This document shows, piece by piece, positions 12,901-23,700 of a stretch of 64,000 nt of DNA. The number at the start of each line of letters is the position of its first letter. Within the stretch, counting starts at the first letter, position 1. Origin of the DNA: Turritopsis dohrnii (Eukaryota; Cnidaria; Hydrozoa; Anthoathecata; Oceaniidae); assembly GCA_027922465.2 (NCBI GenBank), contig BQMF02000670.1, positions 114,384 to 178,383 of the forward strand, in the 5' to 3' direction. The notes under the pieces are model-generated. The model did no database searches and had not been told where the DNA came from. It saw only the letters and a program-made list of their open reading frames with translations. The position numbers and the translations under genes were made by a program.

Positions 12901-14218
12901 TTAAAATGCCTGAATTGTATCTAATGCCAAAATCACAAACGGTCTGTATTATGAAGCAGTTCCTCGAAATTTACCGCCATTTTGCAAGTGCACATTAAAA
13001 ACCCACAACACAAAACATTATTCATGAGGAAGAGCTGCATATCAAGAGATGTTTTCCCAACAGCATAACACCACAGTCGATTTTAGTAGTCTGTGAGTCA
13101 TCAAATTCTTTCTTTGTTGCTTATATATTCCTTTTCTTCTTCAAAAAGTTATTTTAATACTCAACTGAATGCAATTAATAAGTTATGTCAACAAAAAAGC
13201 AAAGATTTATGTTTAATATAAATAAGATTTTTAAATGTTTGCACGATTATCAAGTCAAAAACAAAAGATGTCATTTGCAAATAATATCCTCCTTGCCTTT
13301 TTGCAGCACCCTCAAAACAGATCCGGTAATAGAGAAAGTATATATACAATTGAATTCAGAAATAATTGTAAAACTGTGAGAGAAAAAAATTTATTTCTAA
13401 TATTTGTCTAGGTAAGAGGGTGGAAATTATATAAGTGTTGGTAATGTTAATGTTACACCATTTCTGTCTCATTAGAAAAGAATCAAGTGTATTCAGAATT
13501 ATATACGTTTTTTCGCATCCAGTTTTTTGTGCTTCTAGTATATAGTCAAGTTAGAGAAAATACAGGGAATTTCATTTTGAAACCTAGAGAAGCATCATCT
13601 TTATCCTACTCAACCTCTTTGTCTAAACAGAAATAACTGAATAACTTAAAATTACGAATGAGATGAATTCATGGTTCGAATTAAAAACAAAAAGTCGATT
13701 CGCAAAAAAGTTTGAACAGTGACTTGCCTAAAAACCCTGTCGCCCACCATGGTTGGGCGACGAAGAAAATTTTGAACTTTAGACCCTCTAAAACAGCATC
13801 TACAGCCTCTCTTCACAATATTTTTGTTCAGTTATTTTGTAGGAAACAACGTTGAGCATTGAGATTTCAGGCTTCAAGCATGGAAATTTGTTGCACCATG
13901 AGAAATGAATTATCGTTAACGGAACCTAAAATCGTTTCAGCAGATTTAGATTTTTGGCAACGAAGCGGTAACGACGCTAACGTTAACGAAATAAAACAAG
14001 ATTGTAAAGGGAGCTGGAAACTAAGATACTTTTAATTTCATTGAATAACACGAAAACAAGTCCTGCTCGTACCACTTATGTTTTCATGTTCTTTCGTTAG
14101 GTGAAAAAATGAATTCATATAACGAAGGAAATTTCAAAATTACCTTAGCAAAGGCAGTCGTTCTCCCTAGCAACAGCAAATTGGTGAATACCCAGTTAAT
14201 ATTAGCCTTTTCAGCCAT
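9992..14218 (-). CDS. TEX36/HDNR-domain protein, seven-exon model
   Basis: I assembled this gene from splice sites; the phases of all junctions agree. Exons on the minus strand are 14218-14144, 12635-12589 (least certain), 12211-12127, 12027-11989, 11841-11812, 11575-11486 and 10366-9992, giving 246 residues. Exon 1 starts MAEKANINWVF. Exon 3 encodes EIPYRQNVKPLPPQKFLNRS. Exon 6 carries LFSRHDNRNSH (HDNR at residues 103-106), and the last exon continues with LGKKRAQSSQHWKSTSNLL and a YKSTFNKRN segment. The HDNR block, followed by a Gly-Leu-Gly-(R/K)-Lys-(K/R) motif and an F/LNLW-like motif, is the pattern of the human TEX36 family, a testis-expressed, probably cilium/sperm-associated protein of unknown mechanism (about 186 residues in humans). 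The long serine/arginine-rich C-terminus is an extension. Function in this organism is inference. Confidence 0.72.
10742..10862. mobile_element. Diverged 109-bp-family MITE copy
   Basis: Begins with ccagtgggcaaaatca and ends near caacaaatttgcagat. The interior matches the family consensus seen intact at 63045-63153 (tcactg, gagcatttt, attgaaata). It lies in the intron between the last two exons of the TEX36-like gene. Confidence 0.6.
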
Positions 14219-14880
14219 GAAAACTAATATAATAAGTTGAGCATGTTTTTGAAGAGCATCTATGTGCGTGATTAAAAGCGCACCCTAACTAGGTTCTAGG
14301 AGCGTTGTGTAGCGAGCGCTAGCACGGTCGCGTGCCTCATAATGGAAAGACTTGAGTTATGGCTAAATCACAAATATTTCGAGAGTTTATCATTAAAAAA
14401 CACAAAATTTGTGATTATCAAGGAAAAAGGAAATATGATTATGGGATCGTTACCGACATTTGAATATTGCGTAAAGGACACGGTAACGATAACGATCGTG
14501 TCCTCAAAGTTTCCATGCCTGGGCTGGCTTCAATTGTGACATTCAACTTTCTGCCAGTATCTAAACTACACTGAAAGAACAATAAAAGGGTTTTCCCCTG
14601 TGAGGATCATCGCGCCAAATTATTTTTGTAAACAAAAGTATGTTCGCACCTGTTTTTAAACATGTGGAAATACTCTTTTATGTTTGTATAAGACGCTGTT
14701 TATTATGGAAATCTTTAAACATATTTAAAGGATAAGTTTAATACAGATTCGCAATTTTACTACATTTGCCAGTCATTTGATTCGCTAAAATTTCAATTGG
14801 ATTCGCAAACTGCGAATTGCGACGTGCTAATTCGAACCCTGGAATTAAATATATGAATTTTACATCAAAAGGTTTTTTAA
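14219..14880. other. 5' flank of the TEX36-like gene, no gene seen
   Basis: Upstream of the start codon at 14218. It contains a faintly tRNA-like stretch (see rejected items) and an open frame at 14342-14539 without recognisable content. Promoter elements cannot be read with confidence. Confidence 0.4.
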
Positions 14881-14884
14881 GTTT

Positions 14885-15830
14885 TTAAGCTCGCCACCCA
14901 GGTTCAGCCTGCGTTGTGTCACCTCCCAAAGAGTTCACAAGAAATGGAATTAAGAAATTGACAATAGAAAGTGTTACCATCTGGTAGAGCTCGATATTCT
15001 GAGCAAGAAAATGTATAGGATCATATGTCTATGACGCACTGTTACAGAGATATCGATGATCAAAGATTTTGACGACGTCGCACACCCGTCGCAAAAAAAA
15101 TTTGGCCTAAATTTTTTTGTCACCCCATAACCTGTATCGTGGACCCCGTGACCAAGATAATTTTCCCAAAACGTCACATTTGATTAGGGTCTCAATACAA
15201 TGGTTTCACACTGACGTCGCACACAAGAACAGAAATAATTTATGTGTGATCTTACATTGCGGACTCTCTTTCGCAGTTCACATCTACCATTTTGCGTGAC
15301 TTACAAACAAACAAACAGACAAACGGAGAATCAGCTATTAATATATAGACTAGCCGCCATGGCGGCGTTGCTCGCTGCCCATGTTCAGCCTGCGTTGTGT
15401 CACCTCCCAAAGGGTTCACGAAAAATGGAATTAAAGAATTGAAAATAAAAAATGTTACCATCTTGTAGAACTCAAAATTCTGAGCAAGAAAATGTATAGG
15501 ATCTTATGTCTATGAAGCACCCTTTCGGAGATATCATCGAAAACTTTTGATGACGTCATAGAGCCCTGTCCCCAAAAATTTGGTCCAAATTTTTTCGTCA
15601 CCCAATATCGTGGACCCCCAAAAAAGTCAGTTATCCCTACTGGTTACCGAGATAATTTTCCCTAAACATCACATTCGATTGGGGATGCAATGCATAGGTT
15701 TCGAACTGACGTCGCACAAAATAAAATAAAATAGTTACTTTCACAACTCATCTACCATTTTGCGTGACAGACAAACAGAGAATCGGCTATTAATATATAA
15801 ACTAGCCGCCAAGGCGGCATCGCTCGCCGC
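14885..15830 (+). repeat. Unclassified ~450-bp repeat, two units in tandem plus a partial
   Basis: Two consecutive units share ctagccgcc and ggcggc start motifs, gttcagcctgcgttgtgtca, the atgtataggatc block and a gatgacgtca block. Both then carry gtggaccccg-type and catctaccattttgcgtgac segments and the end gctattaatatata. The end of one unit (about 15348) runs directly into the start of the next, and a third start begins at about 15803. Related partial copies lie at 16480-16632, 50410-50530, 51215-51265 and 53130-53640. No terminal inverted repeats, tRNA promoter or coding frame are visible, so the class is unknown. Confidence 0.65.
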
Positions 15831-16479
15831 CCATGTCCACCTGCTCTGTATCACTGTATCAAATTTCCTTATAAACGGCTCGTATAACTTGTGTTCAACC
15901 AGAAGCAGATTCGAAGTCACAACCTCTGGTAAAACCAATCTTTTATCAGTGTAACAATACACTCAAAACGTAGAGAGAGAAAACTTCAACTTTTTATTAG
16001 CTTTTGTTTTAAAAAAGTTACGCGCTCTAACATGGGTGCTATCAAACAGGGGGAAAATGGTTTCTCTTCTTTAAAAGTTCACACGGAGGAGAGAAAAAAG
16101 GCACGTGCTAAATGAATAAATAGAATAAAAAAACGTTCGATCAGAACGCTTAACAATTAAAAGAACAAATTAATTTATTGAAAGAAAAGCAAAAAAAAAA
16201 AACATTTTGTTTTGATATGATACTCTTTTTTTACCTATCGGTTTTTAAACATTTTGATTGCTCAAAAAAAAGTTCACCCGTCTCAGACAGTCACGCAAGA
16301 GTTAGGCAAACTGAACATATGCTGCCACGTTCTGCCACTGCTGCTTTTTGTCCAAAATGTTTAATCAGTTAGTTTCTTTATATTTAGTTGATGTACTGTT
16401 TTCAAAGCCAAGTCAACGTGGAATATAAAACTAACAATAATGATAAAAACAAAACGTTATTCCTATTAGTTCATCAGCC

Positions 16480-16632
16480 AAAAAAAGTCAGGTTCGATTG
16501 GGGTTGCAATGTATTTGCTTCGAACTCACGTCGCACACAAAAAAAGAAATAATTTCGCTCACAACTTAATCTACCATTTTGCGTGACAGACAAACAAACA
16601 GACAGACAGAGAATCGGCTATTAATATATAGA
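16480..16632 (+). repeat. 3' fragment of the ~450-bp repeat
   Basis: Carries the terminal half of the unit: the gattggggttgcaatg, gaactcacgtcgcacac, ctaccattttgcgtgac and cggctattaatatatag blocks. Confidence 0.65.
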
Positions 16633-16639
16633 AAAAGTT

Positions 16640-17110
16640 TTTTAAATATTGCTGCATTATTTAATAGAATAGGCAGTGATATAATAAAGACAATGATAAG
16701 AACAAAGGAATGCAAGGGTTAATGGATGAGTAGTAAATAAAATATATAAAATTGGAAATGCTTGTCAGTGAAGAAATTCCCAGGTGTGTGATTAATTGCT
16801 TGCACACAAAAGTTTATTTTGTTGTTCAGGTATGCAGTTGCGAATCTTGTTTTCCTCTGTATCTTTATGATTGAATTTAAAAAAAATCACTCCATTTTTC
16901 CCACAAAAAAATCACAACAAGGTTCTAGAAAAAATTTGATTCACAATAAATAGAGAGAAAAGATATCATCCGGACTGCATTGAAATTTTATTAATCAATG
17001 GGTGCATGAAGTTATAGCATCATTTTAGTTACGAAAAAATTCATCAAGATGATTTAGGCATGTGTTATAATATATGATACAGTGTCTAATCTTAAGATTT
17101 TATCTGGGTG
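16640..17110. other. Spacer before the hAT element
   Basis: No clear gene. A weak candidate first exon for the IHO1-like gene lies at 16758-16783 (ATG, eight codons, a phase-2 donor CCCAG|GTGTGT), which would encode MLVSEEIP. The match is too short to trust. Confidence 0.3.
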
Positions 17111-17371
17111 TCACGTCGGGCCATTGACATCGTTGGTTTTAGAATTTTTGGTGGCCCGATGGAAACTTTGGTGGCCCGAAGAAAATTTTGCTAGGTCATA
17201 AAAGCTTTCCGTTAATTCAACCTTTGTGTAGGAGGGACGTCCATCGGAAGCCTGGATGATACATGCAGCATACAGCAGAATAAATACGATATAAAACGAA
17301 AGGAAAGTTAGCAAGAATGTCACATGATATATACAACAAATACGAATGGTTTTCAAAAAGAAATAAAGTGT

Positions 17372-20021
17372 TTAAGAAAGTTCAATAGTATCAACATCTT
17401 TTTGCTTTTTAGGCTTTGGTCCAGGTTTTTTATGCTCCTTGTTATCACAAAAATATGGTCGCTTGCTTCTTTGATTACTTTGACTTTTTCGAAAAAACCA
17501 GTGAGTTATGGCTTGGTCATAATTGAATTGGTGTATACCAGGTCCATCTAGCATGACACGCATTTGATTACATAAATATTTATTTTGAAGCATTGCTCTC
17601 TTACTAGTTTTTAATTCTTTCATGAGGCTAAATCCCCGTTCCGCTTCAGCTGAAGAAACTCCAAAACATAAAACGTAATCAATTAAATGATAGTAAATTG
17701 CTGTGTGTACTATCAGGTAAATGTTTGGCCAAATCTTCCGAAGAGGCTGGCGGAAATGAGGTAGTTTCCCACTGTGACATAATCAATTCACCGACTGCCA
17801 CTCGCTTGGGATATCATCAACTTCAACTCCGCAATGTTCAAGTTGTTTACGAATTACTTTACAATTAACAAAGGAATTAACATTTCCATTGCGTGCCTCG
17901 GTTGGCATAAATTTTCTGAAGACAGCGGCCGAATTATTTCGAACAAAAAACTGTGAGTGTGACCAGTTATTGGTGTTAATAAGGACATTAGCGTGGGAGA
18001 AAATTGGTCACTGTCACAGCGATCGGAAATATTTTTCTTTAATACCTTTACGACTTTTATTCTGTCTTCCTCACTCACTAAATTGTCATCATCAACTCCA
18101 AACTTAGATCGCTCTTTCCATTTTGCACCAATGTTGGGATTATTTATATATTTATCCAACTTGGTTTTACATAGTTGTATGACGTTTGCACCAATGTTGG
18201 GATTATTTATATATTTATCCAACTTGGTTTTACATAGTTGTACGACGTTTGCACCAATGTTGGGATTATTTATATATTTATCCAACTTGGTTTTACATAG
18301 TTGTATGACGTTTGCACCAATGTTGGGATTATTTATATATTTATCCAACTTGGTTTTACATAGTTGTACGACGTTCTCAATTTCTGAGGTTGTTACATTA
18401 TTCTCTTAATACAAGATAAAACCTTTTATAATGTTTTGCTATAGTACATATAGATAAGTGTAAAAAGGGTATTAGGGTATTAGGGTATTTTTAACATGCG
18501 TTATCCAACGTGTTCCATTAACTCGAATAACAGCACTTGCTCCTACGATTTTCAATGCTCTAACAGCTTCTCTAAATACATTGCTAATGACATTAGATGT
18601 TTTATGGAACACAAATAACTTTTCCAAAAAGTTGCTCAATTCGCCAAAATACTTTGATCCTTCCTGTGCTGTTTTCTTTAGTTGTAGCTGACACCGATGT
18701 GAAAGGCAATGGCCATTTAGCATCAAGTTATTACATTTGTCCCTCAGTCTAACATTAACACCAGAATTTCTCCCCATCAAAACACTCCCCCGCCCCCCCC
18801 CCCCCCCCCCCCCCCCCATCCGAAGTCAACCCAACTAACAATGGCGAATTAACTTTTGTGCTATCAGATGTAGCTTCAATTGATGTTGTGGGACTGGCTT
18901 CAATGGACAAATCAATATCATCTGCTGAATCATCATCTTCGATATCAGACCAATCACTCAAATCAATCCAATTTCCCAAGTTCTCATCATCAATAACAGC
19001 CTCGTCATCTTCGTTACTTGTAGGTTCAAAGACATCTGTAATGTTGAACAGCATATCAGTCAAAACTTCATTTGGTGCGTCCCAATTCAAATACTTTTTT
19101 AAGAGATCAAGAATACAGCTTGTTATCTGTTCCGCATCTGCTGTCACATCATTGATGCCTAAGAATTTTGTATAAATTGTGCCTCTCACAGAGAAACGAA
19201 TGAAAACTATAACCTGTTCTAATCTGGAAATATCCGTCAATTCGTCCATAATTAACGTAAAAAATTTGGTTTTTTGAAAAAGCTGACATAGTTTCTTAAC
19301 CTCAATCTCTCTGATTACCTCACTAAATTCCATGGATTTACAAGTATTCAAGTATGTTCTGCCAATTTCAATGCCCTTTGCTATATCTAATGTTATTAAA
19401 AATTCATAGTCACTATAAGGGCGTCCTTTCCACATCAGCCCGTAGGTATTAATAAACAAATATTTCAAACGTTGTCTTGATGCTTCATTCATAGTATTTA
19501 CACATCTCTGTGCTTCGTTCAATTCACCTTGACTCTCTGTCACTTTATTTTGATCATACTTTACAGCTAAATAATGTTTGGTGTTGGTTCGTGCACAATG
19601 AGTTTGCAAACTCTGAATTCGGAAATTTGTACAACCAAATACGAATGGAAATGTTTCTAAATCACCCATACTTGGGATATAATCGGAATTTATTTTGTTA
19701 TCTCTTAAGTGTTTCTCACAACAAAATTTACAGATCATGACTGGATGATTCTGGATTAAAATCTCTCTTGTTAGGTTAAATGTACACTGCTTTCAAATTT
19801 TTACATACTTGCTGACTAATGCTTTCAACATCATACAACTCAGAAATCTTTTGATGCCTAATCCAATTAAACTTTTCCTTCCATGATTCTTGAAAACTGC
19901 GAGTTCTGCTAGTTTGTTCACATCTTTGCTTATTTTCATTCTGTTTCTGTTCTTTCTGTGTTCGTTCTTCTTTTAGAATTTTGATTTTTTCACTGACAGG
20001 TTTAAAAAAGTGTTGTGACAT
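17372..20021 (-). pseudogene. hAT transposase, frameshifted
   Basis: Minus-strand pieces, in order. From 20021 comes MSQHFFKPVSEKIK and a coiled, charged N-terminus with SFQESWKEKFNWIRHQK. From 19738 comes MICKFCCEKH, completing a TTF-type zinc finger, then the RNase H-like core with FFTLIMDELTDISRLEQ around the first acidic residue. The segment LLVGLTSDG runs straight into a poly-Gly stretch encoded by a C-run at about 18790-18817. After it come SGVNVRLRDKCNNLMLNGHC and GTRWITHV (to 18472). The C-terminal dimerisation-like part is SLMKELKTSKRAML (from about 17630). A 63-bp tandem repeat encoding LDKYINNPNIGANVIQLCKTK lies at 18122-18373. Several frame changes and the homopolymer make it inactive. 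Confidence 0.85.
18122..18373. repeat. Four-copy 63-bp tandem repeat in the hAT transposase
   Basis: Four near-identical 63-bp units (start ttgcaccaatgttgggatta) differ mainly by tatgacg versus tacgacg. Because 63 is a multiple of three, the minus frame stays open as a 21-residue protein repeat. Confidence 0.9.
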
Positions 20022-20787
20022 CTTTTAAAAAAAATCATCTGAACTCTCTCACTTTATACATATCAACAGAAAAGAAATATATTTTTCTTTTGACCATGCT
20101 TTAGACACGAAATTGATTGCTCGGGTTCGATGGAATGTTAATTTCAAAACATTTATTCGAAAAATGAATCTCACGATGACATTATTGTCTGAAGAACAAA
20201 AACAAGAACAAAAAATTAACGAAAAACCGCAATTGTTGACGCCCGCGATAATTAGTAGCACTAAGAAGGTATATAGAATTCTTTTGTAATTGAACAAATA
20301 TAGCGTCACACTAAGAAAACAACTGCAAAGCTTGTAAAAAATGTTCTCCATTTTAGTTGATAATAAGGCACATCAAATCAAAGTTTCTGATTGGCTATTA
20401 AGACATGGTGGAGGAGTGTCGTAGTATTTATTACATAATAAAAATAGTTAGGAACTGTTGTAATGTTCCTCAAAGGAGGAGTTAAAGTCACTTTGCTAAA
20501 CTTGCAAAGTTATACTTTTTTGTTCTTGTTTTAGTTTTTCAAATCTCTCATTAGTTAATTTATTTTTTCGCCTGTCCAGTCGGGCCGCCACAACACTGAT
20601 TTTCAAAATTTTTGGTGGCCCGAACCAACTTTTAACTGTCTCAGACAGTCGGGCCACCGCTAAGATAAATGTAATATAATTAAAATCAAACATGATTCAG
20701 AGGTGTGTAATTACATGCCATAAAAAGACAAGACTGCTGCTTTTGCTGTTTTTCTCAGTCCAATCGATGTGTTTACCTACATTTTAG

Positions 20788-23700
20788 GGAAAGCAGTCAA
20801 TTGACGCAAGCAATGCTTGAATCCCAAAGTTCACAAGATATCTTTTCACAGTCAGTCCTTCGTAATAACTTTTTTGATGGTTCAAGTGATGGCTGGTCTC
20901 AAGCCAGCTCACAACAGGTATGATATAGAACAACTCTCTGTCTAGTCTTTTTTTTTTAATTTATTTGGTTTAATATGCTGTCTGTTGCTTTGATATGCTG
21001 TAATGCACAGTGCACCACAATTAATCATTTATAGGAAGTATCCAATATTTGAAAAATGTTCAGTATTTAGTTAATGATTTTTTTAATGAATGCATAATTA
21101 GAAAAAGAATTTCCGAAAAAAACTTCATTTGATCAAGATGTAAATTTATGATATAAAATTGGAACTTAAATAATTAATAATAATCAACACCTTCATTTCT
21201 TACTTTCATATGTTGAACAGTGATGCAAATACCGGTTGGTCATCGGACATGTCTGATTTTTTTTTACACATTGGCTTGACAGATAAAAGCTAAAATAAAG
21301 GAAATGTTCGACCAACAAAACGCCCAGTCCAAAAAAACTTTAAATGTTTTATTATGAAAAACGGAGAAGTTACTGTGATGCATTAAATTGAACATCATAT
21401 ATTGAAAACAATGTAGTTGTTGAATGTTTTTCTTTCAGATTTCGTAAACCATGCACTCCAGCGTAGAGCAAAATTAAATTGCTTTCATTTTTCGTAACAT
21501 TAGAAAACAACTGTTTTTTTTAAAACCTGCGTAAAATGAATGGAAAAGAAAAAAATTATGATCAATGGTTAAAAGTTAGGATTTGATGTAAACACACTAT
21601 AACACCTGTGGCACGTACGTTTGTTCGAATTATGTTCATATAAAACTATAAGTTGAAACATTTCAAAATCAAAATTTCTGGTGAAAGAAAACAAGATGCC
21701 TTAAGAGGCATAAGGATTTCTGCAAGCTTTACTGGAAACGCAACAAAAATGCAAAGCCAGCAGCCTTGATTCGTCATGCAAATCTTACTAGGCAAACACA
21801 TGGTTCGACAAGCATCATCAGAAAATAAACAAATCACAACTTTGGCTGTAAAGACCAGTCTATATTAACAGAATACAGGGGGTCTTTTCCTTATGCCATT
21901 GTTGAAATCCTTTATAAAGATCTGTTTATGAAAATAAGCTGTATGATTGTTACACTGGGAACTATTTATCACCACGTACTCCAGAAAATAGAAAAAAAAC
22001 ATTGACACAATACTTTAATTACAAACCACCAATAAACATTATGAAAGCTATACAAGTAGGGCTATGTGTAACAAACCCTTAATTTGGACAGCATAAAATA
22101 ATATATAAAGTTTCTTTATTGGTCTTCTCAGGATGAAATATATAATATCACAATAATTACTACTTGAATATTACCTCAAATTAAAATCTTGTTAATAACA
22201 ATAGCATTATATATAATATACGTAGGGAGAAAATAAATAAATACCCATGATACCCATTTTTGTGATGTTGGAGCTGAAAGGAAGCTAAGCTGAGCTGTAG
22301 GAATCCAAAAGCTTAAAAAAAGTCAACTTCAGAGATGTATGTACACATACAAATACACAAAGGCTTTTCATATTTAGAAAGGCCAAAAATAAGAAATACC
22401 TTTTCTTCCACACACCACGATTGTTTTTACATTATTACTTCGAGAGAGCTTCTTTTAAAAAACAGAATAACCACACTGTAATTTAATTTTTCAAATATGA
22501 TAAGTTTCCAACTGTGATGGATGAACTTTTTTATTTAAAGTTAAGAAATCCATATTTACATCATCTCAGAAACTTTTAGAAAACTAAGTAGCACGTTCCT
22601 TCGCTGCCATTTTTAAAACGTTTGGAAGATGATCAAGTCAAAAAGTACCCGGATGATCACATGGCATGGCGCAGATCAAGCCAATAAACTGTCGCTATTG
22701 AAGTTAAGGTGGCTATATTAGCACCCTTTCGTAGAAATCGGGCATTATGCACCAATCACGATTGAGACGGCTTTTTTATGAACCAATGAAATTTAAGAAA
22801 CAAAAATGCGCCGGTTTGGACAGTAAGATGAAAACAGAACAAGATGCCCTACTGGGCAGAAGGATTTCTGCAAGCTTTGCTGCTGAAAATGCCACAAAAA
22901 TGCAACACTAGCACACTAGTCCTGCAAAACTAAGACAGTCACATCATTCAGCTCGAGAAGCATCAGCATTAAATAAACAAAAATATTGATGCGACTGACA
23001 ATGTTCGTCAAGAAAGTCAGCCTACCATAACATAAAAAAGGGGCTTTTCTTTATGCTATCGCGGAGATCATTTATGAAGATCTGTTTTTTTGTACGAATA
23101 AGCTGAATGATTGTTACTGGATATTTGCCACCCACGTACTCCAAAAAAGTGCATCAACACAATACGAAACTTTAATTTAACCACATTAAATATAACGAAT
23201 CCTATAAAAAGATTGTGTATACTGGCGGTAACCAACATATCGTTTGGGCAGCACAAACTAATATATAAAGTTTCTATATTGATCTCCTCAGAATGAAAAA
23301 TATAAATATCACAATAATAATTACTTAGAAATTAAAGCTCATATCTAATCTAAAAGTTAAAAAAAATACAACATATGTAGGGAGAAAAGAGATAAGCTGA
23401 TATAGCCAGAATAAATCCAAAAATTGCTACTAAATATAGTATAAATAGCTGTATAAAGTGCATTATGTTGGTGATGTTGCGTTGAGGAGGAGCTGAAAGG
23501 AAGCTAAGCTGAGCTTTAAAAATCCAAAAGCTTCTAAAAATTGACTTCAAACATGCATACACATACAAAATACACGAAGGTCTTTCATATTTAAAAAGGC
23601 TTGGAGCAAAAATAAAACAAGAAATACCTTTTCTTGCACACACCTTGTATTGGCACTGTTTTCATATTTTAAACTTCAAGAAAACTTCTTTCAAAAAACA

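Larger units (their letters stand above)
17115..20660 (-). mobile_element. hAT transposon, degenerate
   Basis: The two ends carry homologous modules of about 48 bp rich in CGGGCC and GGTGGCCCG (17115-17162 and 20579-20626, with another at 20648-20660). Between them, minus-strand frames give a hAT transposase of the ZNF862/C17orf113-like type. I could not define exact terminal repeats or a target-site duplication. The element sits upstream of, or in the first intron of, the IHO1-like gene. Confidence 0.8.

Noticed and set aside
14285..14345. tRNA-Met-like stretch (gcgctagcacggtcgcgtg and cctcataatgg)
   Set aside because: The A-box and CAT-loop resemblance is real, but the T-arm lacks a GGTTCGA box and the acceptor ends do not pair.
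17993..18409. Plus-strand 138-codon frame with a hydrophobic repeat
   Set aside because: Antisense shadow of the 63-bp repeat in the hAT transposase; length divisible by three keeps both strands open.
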